A DNA stretch of 6,450 nt from Sulfuriferula sp. (GTDB lineage: Bacteria; Pseudomonadota; Gammaproteobacteria; Burkholderiales; Sulfuriferulaceae), in the NCBI GenBank assembly GCA_027311185.1, contig DAICZK010000084.1, forward strand, positions 1 through 6,450, given 5' to 3'. The position numbers and the translations under genes were made by a program. Position 1 is the stretch's first letter; the number at the start of each line of letters is the position of its first letter. The notes below the pieces were generated by a model. It was not told the DNA's origin, made no database searches, and worked only from the letters and a program-made list of their open reading frames with translations. Positions 1-5,646 of this stretch are shown here, piece by piece.

Positions 1-188
1 CAATGGGTTGGTTGATTAAAATGAATTGGTATCCAGTGGCATACGGCCAGCAGCTGAATATCTTGCGCAAACAAAAAAGCTCCCAATATCGAGAGCTTTT
101 TCGTCATGCAAACCCAAATATCAAAGAACGATTTCGCCTTTCTGGACAGCATTGTGTGATGATATATCAGCGCATGCGGCCGTTCAGC
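1..188. other. Intergenic region left of nrdB, no supported gene
   Basis: Apart from the hairpin at 74-101 I see nothing firm here. One plus-strand frame is open from position 3 to 203 (66 codons), but it reads straight through the terminator hairpin, overlaps the 3' end of nrdB, lacks a recognisable ribosome binding site within the window and resembles no family I know. I treat it as chance. The far left could be the flank of a neighbouring gene outside the window. Confidence 0.5.
74..101. terminator. Probable bidirectional intrinsic terminator downstream of nrdB
   Basis: A 9-bp inverted repeat pairs 74-82 (AAAAAGCTC) with 93-101 (GAGCTTTTT) around a 10-nt loop. Read on the minus strand it ends in GAGC followed by six T residues, and it lies 87 bp beyond the nrdB stop codon, as expected for the end of the nrdAB transcript. 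Read on the plus strand the 3' arm ends in five T residues, so it could also stop a transcript entering from the left edge. The GC core is only four base pairs, so its strength is uncertain. Confidence 0.65.
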
Positions 189-1298
189 TTAATCCCAGCT
201 TAACGCCCCGCCCGTCTGATACTCAGTCACGCGCGTCTCGAAAAAGTTTTTTTCCTTTTTCAGGTCTATCATTTCACTCATCCACGGGAAAGGATTGAGC
301 GCGTTGGCAAACAGCTCGTCGAGTCCGATTTGCTGGCAGCGCCGGTTGGCGATAAAGCGCAGATACTCCTTGAACATGCTGGCATTGAGTCCCAATATGC
401 CGCGCGGCATGGTGTCTTCGGCATAGCGATATTCCAGCTCCACAGCTTTAAGCATCAACGCCTTGATTTCCTCGCGGAATTCGACTGTCCATAAGCGCGG
501 GTTTTCAAGCTTGATCGTGTTGATCAGATCGATGCCGAAGTTGCAGTGCATGGATTCGTCGCGCAGGATGTACTGATATTGTTCCGCGGCACCCGTCATT
601 TTATTCTGCCGCCCCAGTGCCAGGATCTGCACGAAACCGACATAGAAAAACAGCCCTTCCATGATGCACGCGAAAACGATCAACGACTTGAGCAGGGCCT
701 GATCGCTCTCGTGCGTGCCGGTCTTGAAAGCGGGGTTCGTCAATGTTTCTATGAACGGGATCAGAAAATCGTCTTTGTCGCGGATGCTCTCGATCTCGTG
801 ATAGGCATTGAATATTTCACCCTCGTCCAGTCCCAGGCTTTCAATAATATATTGGTAAGCGTGCGTATGGATGGCTTCTTCAAACGCCTGGCGCAATAAA
901 TACTGGCGGCATTCTGGCGCAGTAATGTGGCGATAGGTGCCGAGCACAATATTGTTCGCCGCGAGACTGTCGGCGGTGGCGAAGAAACCCAGATTGCGCT
1001 TGATGATGCGCCGCTCGTCCTCGGTCAGCGCCGCGCTGTCTTTCCACTCGGCGATATCGCGGCTCATATTGATTTCCTGCGGCATCCAGTGATTCGCGCA
1101 ACCGGACAGATATTTATCCCACGCCCATTTGTATTTGAACGGGACCAGTTGATTCACATCGGCAGTGCCGTTAATGATGCGCTTGTCTTCAGCGCGCACC
1201 CGCGCAACCGCGGCGGTTTCGCTGGCGGCAACAGGCTGAACGCCGGGCAAAATCGGCGTTGCCGCCGAATTTGGCAATACATCGTCAAAACTTAACAT
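189..1298 (-). CDS. nrdB: Class Ia ribonucleoside-diphosphate reductase, beta subunit (R2)
   Basis: NrdB is the diiron subunit of aerobic ribonucleotide reductase. It generates and stores the tyrosyl radical passed to NrdA to start ribonucleoside diphosphate reduction in the cytoplasm. The 369-residue product is typical in length. By alignment of motifs with E. coli R2, the visible iron ligands are D110 (FFATAD), E141 and H144 (EEAIH), E214 (EGLFF), and E248 and H251 (RDESMH). Y148 sits in the radical tyrosine position (HTHAY), so this is a classical tyrosyl-radical R2 and not a Phe-containing class Ic type. W71 and D247 match the radical-transfer residues near the cluster, and Y360 near the C-terminus matches the mobile-tail tyrosine. 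The ATG at 1298 is preceded by AAGGAG (1307-1312) with an 8-nt spacer. It lies 53 bp behind nrdA on the same strand and is almost certainly cotranscribed with it. The complete ligand set makes the assignment secure. Confidence 0.98.
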   Translation of the reverse strand: MLSFDDVLPNSAATPILPGVQPVAASETAAVARVRAEDKRIINGTADVNQLVPFKYKWAWDKYLSGCANHWMPQEINMSRDIAEWKDSAALTEDERRIIKRNLGFFATADSLAANNIVLGTYRHITAPECRQYLLRQAFEEAIHTHAYQYIIESLGLDEGEIFNAYHEIESIRDKDDFLIPFIETLTNPAFKTGTHESDQALLKSLIVFACIMEGLFFYVGFVQILALGRQNKMTGAAEQYQYILRDESMHCNFGIDLINTIKLENPRLWTVEFREEIKALMLKAVELEYRYAEDTMPRGILGLNASMFKEYLRFIANRRCQQIGLDELFANALNPFPWMSEMIDLKKEKNFFETRVTEYQTGGALSWD

Positions 1299-1306
1299 CT
1301 TGCAAA

Positions 1307-1312
1307 CTCCTT
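1307..1312 (-). promoter_or_regulatory. nrdB ribosome binding site
   Basis: On the minus strand this reads AAGGAG, a near-perfect Shine-Dalgarno sequence 8 nt before the nrdB ATG. It fixes the start at 1298 and suggests efficient independent initiation on the second cistron. Confidence 0.85.
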
Positions 1313-1324
1313 ATCATTTTTTAC

Positions 1325-1348
1325 AACGCGCCGACCGGGGCCGGCGTT
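1325..1348 (-). other. Intercistronic hairpin between nrdA and nrdB
   Basis: In the minus-strand transcript a 6-bp stem forms from GCCGGC (1345-1340) and GTCGGC (1335-1330) around a 4-nt loop, with one G-U pair. It can be extended by AAC (1348-1346) with GTT (1327-1325) across a 2-nt bulge. It begins just after the nrdA stop codon and ends upstream of the nrdB ribosome binding site. It is followed by an A-rich stretch, not a U-tract, so it is not an intrinsic terminator. It may stabilise the upstream mRNA 3' end or tune the ratio of the two subunits. The pairing is seen in the sequence; the role is inferred. Confidence 0.45.
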
Positions 1349-1351
1349 CGC

Positions 1352-4219
1352 TTACTGACACGACTCGCAGGTCGGGTCGTCGATAGCGCAGAACTTGACC
1401 TCGCTCGCCGCGGCCTGCTGCGACGCTGCCGCTGGTACGCCGGAACTGACGGCGTTGAGCTCGCCGCCCTTGCCCGTTGATTTCTCAGCGCTGGTCGCAC
1501 CTAATGTGCGTAGGTAATAAGTGGTTTTCAGGCCGCGTAGCCAGGCCAATTTATACGTTTCATCGAGCTTCTTGCCCGATGCGCCGGCGACGTAGATATT
1601 GAGGCTCTGCGCTTGGTCTATCCATTTCTGCCGCCGCGCCGCCGCTTCGACCACCCAGCGCGCATCCATCTCGAACGCCGTGGCGTACAGCTGCCGCAGT
1701 TCGGCCGGGATACGATCTATCTTGGCCAGGGAACCATCGAAATACTTGATGTCGCCCACCATGACTTCATCCCACAGATTCAGTGCCTTGAGATCGCGAA
1801 CCAGATACTCGTTGGTCATGGTGAACTCGCCGGACAGGTTCGATTTGACGTAAATGTTCTGATAGGCGGGCTCGATACTGGCCGACACGCCCACAATGTT
1901 CGAAATCGTTGCCGTCGGCGCTATCGCTACGCAGTTGGAATTGCGCATGCCGTGCTCCTTGATCCGGGCGCGCAGCGCGTCCCAGTCCAGCGTCGAGGAT
2001 TCGTCCACTTCCAGATACCCGCCACGCTGCTCTGCCAGTAGCTTGAGCGTATCCTGCGGCAGAATGCCCCGGTCCCATAACGAACCCTGAAAACTGGAGT
2101 ACCGGCCACGCTCGGCCGCCAGAGCGGTCGAAGCCCAATAAGCGTAATAGCACACGGCTTCCATCGAGCGATCCGCAAATTCGACTGCGGCGTCCGACGC
2201 ATAAGACACGCGCATGGCATGCAGGCAATCCTGAAAGCCCATGATCCCCAGGCCGACGGGACGGTGTTTGAGGTTAGAGTTGCGCGCCTTGCCCACCGCG
2301 TAGAAATTCACGTCGACGACGTTATCGAGCATACGCATGGCGACGCTTATCGTACGCTGGAGTTTTTCGAGGTTCAGTTCCTTGCCGCCCCGACCGTCGT
2401 CCTGCAAATGGGCGACGAGATTGACCGAGCCCAGGTTGCACACCGCGATTTCGGTGTCCGACGTATTGAGGGTGATCTCGGTACACAGATTGGAGCTGTG
2501 CACGACGCCCACATGCTGCTGCGGATTGCGAATGTTGCAAGGGTCCTTGAAGGTAATCCAGGGGTGTCCGGTTTCAAACAGCATGCTCAGCATCTTGCGC
2601 CACAACTGTGCGGCCGGAATACGCTTGAAAAACTTGAGTTCGCCGCTATCGGCAAGTGCCTCGTAACGGGTATACGCGGTCTCGAAAGCGCGACCGTACA
2701 AATCGTGCAGATCGGGCACATCGGATGGGCTGAACAGCGTCCAGTCGCCATTTTCCATCACCCGCCGCATGAACAGATCGGGAATCCAGTTAGCCGTATT
2801 CATGTCGTGGGTGCGCCGCCGGTCGTCGCCGGTATTCTTGCGCAACTCGAGAAATTCTTCTATGTCCAGATGCCAGGTTTCCAGATAGGCGCATACTGCG
2901 CCCTTGCGCTTCCCGCCCTGGTTCACGGCGACGGCGGTATCGTTGACCACCTTGAGAAACGGTACCACGCCCTGCGATTTGCCGTTCGTGCCTTTAATCC
3001 GCGCGCCCAGCGCACGCACCGGGGTCCAGTCGTTGCCCAGACCGCCCGCGTATTTCTGCAGCATTGCGTTTTCCTTGATCGCCTGATAAATGCCGTCCAG
3101 ATCGTCGGAGACGGTCGTCAGATAACACGAAGACAGCTGGCTGTGACAAGTGCCTGCGTTAAACAGGGTAGGCGTCGAGCTCATGAAATCGAAACTCGAC
3201 AGCACGTTATAAAACTCGATCGCGCGCGCCTCGCGGTCGATCTCGTTCAACGCCAGCCCCATCGCCACGCGCATAAAAAAGGCCTGCGGCAGCTCGATGC
3301 GGGTTTCTTCGATGTGCAGAAAATAACGGTCATACAGCGTCTGCAAACCCAGATAATCGAAGCCGAAGTCGCGCTCTGCCAGCAATGCCTGACCGAGCCT
3401 GGCCAGGTCAAATTGCGCCAGACGCGGGTCCAACAGTTCGGCGTGTATGCCTTTTTTAATATACTCGGCGAAATATTCCGCATATAAGCCAGCCATTTCC
3501 CCTTGCGTCGTCGCCCGCCCCAGCACTTCATGGCGGATCGAGTCGAGCAGCAGTCGTGCGGTCACGAACGCGTAATCGGGATCGCGCTCGATCCCGGCGC
3601 GGGCGGCCAGAATCAGTGCCTTTTCCACTTCGGCCACCGGCACCCCGTCATACAGATCGCGCATCGCCGCCTGCAATATCGATTCGGCATCCACGTCGGC
3701 ACTTAAGCCTGCACACGCCGTGATGATCAGCGCGCGTAGCGCCGTCATGTCCAGCGGCTTGCGCACGCCGTTGTCGAGCACGAAAATCGCCTGCTCCGGC
3801 CTGGATTCGGCTCTGAGCGCTGCGCGCTCCTGATTGCGTTTCTCGCGATACAGGACATACGCGCGTGCAACTTCATGTTCCCCGGAACGCATCAGCGCCA
3901 GCTCGACCTGATCCTGTATGTCCTCGATGTGGCAGGTTCCGCCATGCGGCTGGCGGCGCATCAAGGCCTGCACCACGCCCTGCGTCAATTGCTCGACCAG
4001 CTCGCGTATGCGCGCCGATGCGGCGGCCTGTCCGCCATGCACGGCGATAAAGGCCTTGGTCAGCGCAATCGCGATTTTCGACGGTTCGAATCCGACTACC
4101 GTGCCGTTACGGCGAATGATTTTATAATCGTCGTACACAGTACGGTCATTTAATTCGGCTAAAGTATCGAAATGCGGCAACACGGTAGATTCGGGCAGGG
4201 TGGCGATAACAGTTTGCAT
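1352..4219 (-). CDS. nrdA: Class Ia ribonucleoside-diphosphate reductase, alpha subunit (R1)
   Basis: NrdA is the catalytic and allosteric subunit that reduces ribonucleoside diphosphates to deoxyribonucleotides using the radical from NrdB. I place the start at the ATG at 4219 (MQTVIATLPES), which has AGGAG 7 nt upstream; the protein is then 955 residues. An in-frame ATG at 4267 has no such support. The N-terminus carries an ATP-cone (about residues 32-130, with YKIIRRNG) that senses ATP/dATP. A second, degenerate cone-like region follows (about 145-230, from VLDNG), as described for Pseudomonas NrdA. The catalytic barrel shows the redox cysteines C365 (QLSSC) and C594 (IAVC), and the active-site N577, C579 and E581 (SNLCTE). 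Radical-transfer tyrosines are Y901-Y902 (LKTTYYLRT). The C-terminal pair C951/C954 (CESCQ) receives electrons from thioredoxin or glutaredoxin. A low-complexity Ala/Ser linker precedes this tail. It is the first gene of the nrdAB operon and is preceded by putative NrdR sites. All expected catalytic residues are present. Confidence 0.98.
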   Translation of the reverse strand: MQTVIATLPESTVLPHFDTLAELNDRTVYDDYKIIRRNGTVVGFEPSKIAIALTKAFIAVHGGQAAASARIRELVEQLTQGVVQALMRRQPHGGTCHIEDIQDQVELALMRSGEHEVARAYVLYREKRNQERAALRAESRPEQAIFVLDNGVRKPLDMTALRALIITACAGLSADVDAESILQAAMRDLYDGVPVAEVEKALILAARAGIERDPDYAFVTARLLLDSIRHEVLGRATTQGEMAGLYAEYFAEYIKKGIHAELLDPRLAQFDLARLGQALLAERDFGFDYLGLQTLYDRYFLHIEETRIELPQAFFMRVAMGLALNEIDREARAIEFYNVLSSFDFMSSTPTLFNAGTCHSQLSSCYLTTVSDDLDGIYQAIKENAMLQKYAGGLGNDWTPVRALGARIKGTNGKSQGVVPFLKVVNDTAVAVNQGGKRKGAVCAYLETWHLDIEEFLELRKNTGDDRRRTHDMNTANWIPDLFMRRVMENGDWTLFSPSDVPDLHDLYGRAFETAYTRYEALADSGELKFFKRIPAAQLWRKMLSMLFETGHPWITFKDPCNIRNPQQHVGVVHSSNLCTEITLNTSDTEIAVCNLGSVNLVAHLQDDGRGGKELNLEKLQRTISVAMRMLDNVVDVNFYAVGKARNSNLKHRPVGLGIMGFQDCLHAMRVSYASDAAVEFADRSMEAVCYYAYWASTALAAERGRYSSFQGSLWDRGILPQDTLKLLAEQRGGYLEVDESSTLDWDALRARIKEHGMRNSNCVAIAPTATISNIVGVSASIEPAYQNIYVKSNLSGEFTMTNEYLVRDLKALNLWDEVMVGDIKYFDGSLAKIDRIPAELRQLYATAFEMDARWVVEAAARRQKWIDQAQSLNIYVAGASGKKLDETYKLAWLRGLKTTYYLRTLGATSAEKSTGKGGELNAVSSGVPAAASQQAAASEVKFCAIDDPTCESCQ

Positions 4220-4226
4220 ATTTAGT

Positions 4227-4231
4227 CTCCT
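4227..4231 (-). promoter_or_regulatory. nrdA ribosome binding site, possibly within a small hairpin
   Basis: The minus strand reads AGGAG, with a 7-nt spacer to the ATG at 4219; this decides the start against the upstream in-frame ATG at 4267. The site sits mostly in the 6-nt loop of a short potential hairpin, TAGTC (4238-4234) pairing with GACTA (4227-4223). The stem is only 5 bp with two G-C pairs, so any effect on translation is speculative. Confidence 0.75.
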
Positions 4232-4274
4232 GGGACTACTGAAGAAGATGGTGGCGGCGGGTGTCAATCACAAG

Positions 4275-4318
4275 TTACGCACAGGTTATACCGATGCTTA
4301 TACAAGTGTTTATACACA
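4275..4318 (+). repeat. Four helically phased DnaA-box-like 9-mers
   Basis: Four related 9-mers begin at 4275 (TTACGCACA), 4286 (TTATACCGA), 4298 (TTATACAAG) and 4310 (TTATACACA), at steps of 11, 12 and 12 bp. The last matches the relaxed DnaA box TTWTNCACA perfectly; the first differs at one position, and the middle two differ near the 3' end. DnaA binding upstream of nrdAB is known in E. coli, so regulatory DnaA binding is plausible here. The last copy overlaps NrdR box 1. The repeats are visible in the sequence; DnaA binding is inferred. Confidence 0.45.
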
Positions 4319-4329
4319 ACATATAGTAA
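4314..4329. promoter_or_regulatory. NrdR box 1
   Basis: The 16-mer ACACAACATATAGTAA matches the known NrdR-box consensus (ACACWATATATWGTGT) at 13 of 16 positions, including the core ACAC, ATAT and AGT. NrdR is the ATP-cone/zinc-ribbon repressor that controls ribonucleotide reductase genes in most bacteria, usually by binding two boxes about three helical turns apart. This box lies just downstream of the predicted nrdA transcription start. It is paired with the palindrome at 4344-4359. Confidence 0.7.
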
Positions 4330-4343
4330 TTTTTCCTCACCAT

Positions 4344-4359
4344 TTACTAATTGTAGTAA
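4344..4359. promoter_or_regulatory. NrdR box 2, overlapping the nrdA -10 element
   Basis: An 18-bp element at 4343-4360 is a perfect 7-bp inverted repeat, TTTACTA / TAGTAAA, around a 4-bp centre. Its central 16 bp match the NrdR consensus at 9 of 16 positions, keeping the core ACTA and TAGT, while the outer AC/GT bases are replaced by TT/AA. Its start is exactly 30 bp from box 1, leaving a 14-bp gap, which is close to the spacing usual for paired NrdR boxes. It covers the predicted -10 element, a natural place for repression. Confidence 0.6.
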
Positions 4360-4378
4360 AATGCGAACATAACCGCAA
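4350..4378 (-). promoter_or_regulatory. Candidate sigma70 promoter of nrdAB
   Basis: On the minus strand a -35-like TTGCGG (4378-4373) and a -10-like TACAAT (4355-4350, five of six matching TATAAT) are separated by exactly 17 bp. This predicts a transcription start near 4343 and a leader of about 124 nt before the nrdA ATG. The -35 element matches only in its TTG, so it is moderate to weak. Overlap of the -10 with an NrdR-like palindrome supports it being the regulated promoter. Confidence 0.5.
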
Positions 4379-4403
4379 GACTTAAAAATACATTTTCGCA
4401 ACT

Positions 4404-4433
4404 CTTACACGAATCGCTTAGAAATCAGATAAT
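4404..4433 (+). promoter_or_regulatory. Candidate purU promoter
   Basis: CTTACA (4404-4409) and GATAAT (4428-4433, five of six matching the -10 consensus) are separated by 18 bp. This predicts a start near 4440 and a leader of about 45 nt before the purU ATG. A TATAAA at 4436-4441 is an alternative -10, but no suitable -35 is spaced for it. Confidence 0.4.
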
Positions 4434-4485
4434 TGTATAAACCCCCTCAATTCACCGACAATTGCGGGCACTCAAGGATGGACTC

Positions 4486-5346
4486 ATGTCAAGCAGAAAC
4501 ACTGCCATTTTGCTGGTCAGTTGCCCGGATCGAAAAGGTCTGGTTGCCGCCATCGCCAATTTCCTGTTGCAGCACAATGCCAACATTTTGCATGCAGATC
4601 AGCACCAGGATGCCGAATTAGGCGTATTTTTAATGCGGGTAGAATGGGATATGCAGGATTTTGACCTCAATCTGACCGAGTTCGAACCTGCATTTGCGCC
4701 GGTTGCGCGGCAATTTGAAATGCAGTGGCGGCTGGCGCATTCGGGACACCGACCGCGCATGGCCATCTTCGTCTCGCGTTACGATCATTGCCTGGCCGAT
4801 TTGCTCTATCGCTACCAGGCGGGGGAACTCCATTGCGAAATTGCCATCATTATCAGCAATCATCAGGATACGCGCTGGCTGGCCGAAACCTATCGGATTC
4901 CGTTCCAGCATGTCGGCATTCATAAAGACGCGAAAGTCGAGGCTGAGGAGACGCAACTGGCCATTTTACGCCGCCAGCATATCGATTTCATCGTCCTGGC
5001 GCGCTATATGCAGGTGTTATCACCCGAATTCATCCGCCATTATCCCAATCGCGTCATCAATATACATCATTCTTTTTTGCCCGCGTTTCACGGAGCGAAG
5101 CCCTACCACCGCGCTTTTGAGCGCGGAGTCAAACTGATAGGCGCGACCAGTCATTACGTCACCGAAGTGCTCGACGACGGACCCATCATCGAGCAGGATG
5201 TAACCCGGGTCTCGCACCGCGATGATCTGAACGATCTTATCCGCCGCGGCGCCGATCTGGAGAAAATAGTCCTCTCGCGCGCAGTACGGCTGCATATCGA
5301 ACACCGCGTGCTGCTCTATGCCAACAAAACCGTGATCTTCGATTAA
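4486..5346 (+). CDS. purU: Formyltetrahydrofolate deformylase
   Basis: PurU hydrolyses 10-formyltetrahydrofolate to formate and tetrahydrofolate in the cytoplasm. It balances one-carbon pools and supplies formate, for example to a PurT-type purine step where present. The ATG at 4486 follows AAGGA (4474-4478) with a 7-nt spacer. It gives 286 residues, the usual family length; a TTG eight codons upstream is less likely. An N-terminal ACT domain spans about residues 6-85, with the family opening LVSCPDRKGLVAAIANFL; in E. coli this domain senses methionine and glycine. The formyltransferase domain follows (about 91-270). Its catalytic signature at 192-200 (NIHHSFLPA) contains the Asn and His of the N-x-H motif, and D230 in VLDDGPIIEQD fits the catalytic Asp. 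These residues separate it from unrelated ACT proteins, and the ACT domain separates it from PurN. It is divergent from nrdA and convergent with the zf-CHCC gene, so it is probably monocistronic. Confidence 0.96.
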   Translation: MSSRNTAILLVSCPDRKGLVAAIANFLLQHNANILHADQHQDAELGVFLMRVEWDMQDFDLNLTEFEPAFAPVARQFEMQWRLAHSGHRPRMAIFVSRYDHCLADLLYRYQAGELHCEIAIIISNHQDTRWLAETYRIPFQHVGIHKDAKVEAEETQLAILRRQHIDFIVLARYMQVLSPEFIRHYPNRVINIHHSFLPAFHGAKPYHRAFERGVKLIGATSHYVTEVLDDGPIIEQDVTRVSHRDDLNDLIRRGADLEKIVLSRAVRLHIEHRVLLYANKTVIFD

Positions 5347-5376
5347 ACCCCGGCTCACCTGCCCAGACCCAGAACG

Positions 5377-5394
5377 GCGGCATGACGCAGCCGC
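5377..5394 (+). other. Short GC hairpin after purU
   Basis: GCGGC (5377-5381) can pair with GCCGC (5390-5394) around an 8-nt loop, 30 bp beyond the purU stop. No T-run follows, so it is at best a weak or Rho-assisted 3' end. No other terminator is evident between the convergent purU and zf-CHCC genes. Confidence 0.25.
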
Positions 5395-5416
5395 TCACTA
5401 CGCTTGCGCTGCCTCA

Positions 5417-5456
5417 TTAATGCGCATGCGCTGTGTTTAATGCGCGTGCGCTGTGG
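5417..5456. repeat. 20-bp tandem duplication at the zf-CHCC gene 3' end
   Basis: Two adjacent 20-bp units (5417-5436 and 5437-5456) share TTAATGCGC, then A or G, then TGCGCTGTG, and differ inside only at position 10 and at the final base. The right copy holds the stop codon and last codons of the zf-CHCC gene; the left copy lies just beyond the stop. A fragment of the same motif (TTGCGCTG) recurs at 5404-5411, and the left copy contains the perfect palindrome GCGCATGCGC (5422-5431). It looks like a local replication-slippage duplication. Confidence 0.8.
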
Positions 5457-5637
5457 CCCCACCCTTTAATCTGAAAACGGTGCCGCAATAGGGACAGGCG
5501 GCCTCGCCCGTTTGCGCCACATCCAGAAATACGCGCGGGTGCGAATTCCACGCCGTCATCGCCGGCGTGGGACAGTGCAGCGGCAAGTCGGCGGCGGTAA
5601 CTTCGATATAACGTTGCGTAGTGTCGTGCTCGGCCAT
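5437..5637 (-). CDS. zf-CHCC zinc-finger domain protein (NDUFS6-like)
   Basis: This is a 66-residue single-domain protein of the zf-CHCC family, which is related to the zinc-binding part of the mitochondrial complex I subunit NDUFS6. The likely zinc ligands are C22 (LHCP), H33 (NSHPRVFLD), C48 and C51 (CPYC), in the family order C-H-C-C, followed by the typical GTVFRLKG. There is no signal peptide or membrane segment, so it is probably cytoplasmic. The tail beyond residue 60 is short and ends His-Ala-His. The ATG at 5637 has AGGA (5647-5644) with a 6-nt spacer, and this ribosome binding site overlaps the ilvE stop codon, so translation is probably coupled to ilvE. Location directly behind ilvE is a recurrent arrangement in betaproteobacteria as I recall it. 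A role in respiratory complex assembly or metal handling is possible but unproven for the bacterial proteins. Confidence 0.9.
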   Translation of the reverse strand: MAEHDTTQRYIEVTAADLPLHCPTPAMTAWNSHPRVFLDVAQTGEAACPYCGTVFRLKGGATAHAH

Positions 5638-5646
5638 GATTCTTCC

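Larger units (their letters stand above)
4220..4485. promoter_or_regulatory. Divergent nrdA-purU regulatory region
   Basis: This 266-bp AT-rich gap between two divergent genes holds no plausible coding sequence. From left to right it contains the nrdA ribosome binding site, a leader of roughly 120 nt, a cluster of DnaA-box-like sequences (4275-4318), two NrdR-box-like palindromes (4314-4329 and 4344-4359), a candidate nrdA promoter (4350-4378), a candidate purU promoter (4404-4433) and the purU ribosome binding site. It drives transcription in both directions, with the regulatory motifs all on the nrdA side. Confidence 0.8.

Noticed and set aside
3..203. 66-codon plus-strand frame at the left edge
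   Set aside because: It crosses the terminator hairpin, overlaps the nrdB end and has no recognisable protein motif.
2219..3487. Long open frame of 422 codons on the plus strand, antisense to nrdA
   Set aside because: It lies wholly within nrdA, whose catalytic motifs are unambiguous. Long antisense frames are common opposite GC-rich codon-biased genes, and the translation resembles no family and has no ribosome binding site that I can see.
4220..4267. 16-residue N-terminal extension of NrdA from the ATG at 4267
   Set aside because: The ATG at 4219 has AGGAG at ideal spacing and the extension would itself include that site; the added residues are not family-like.
4275..4318. Replication origin based on the clustered DnaA-like boxes
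   Set aside because: There is no neighbouring dnaA, dnaN, gidA or rpmH, and no evident AT-rich 13-mer array; regulatory DnaA binding at nrdAB is the simpler reading.
4462..4485. TTG start eight codons upstream of the chosen purU start
   Set aside because: The ATG at 4486 has AAGGA 7 nt upstream and begins close to the ACT domain as in the family.
4630..5358. Minus-strand frames opposite purU (4630-4956 and 5020-5358)
   Set aside because: Both are antisense shadows of a gene with clear catalytic motifs; neither shows a domain or ribosome binding site.
5377..5394. Intrinsic terminator for purU
   Set aside because: The 5-bp stem has no following T-run; it is listed only as a weak hairpin, not as a terminator.
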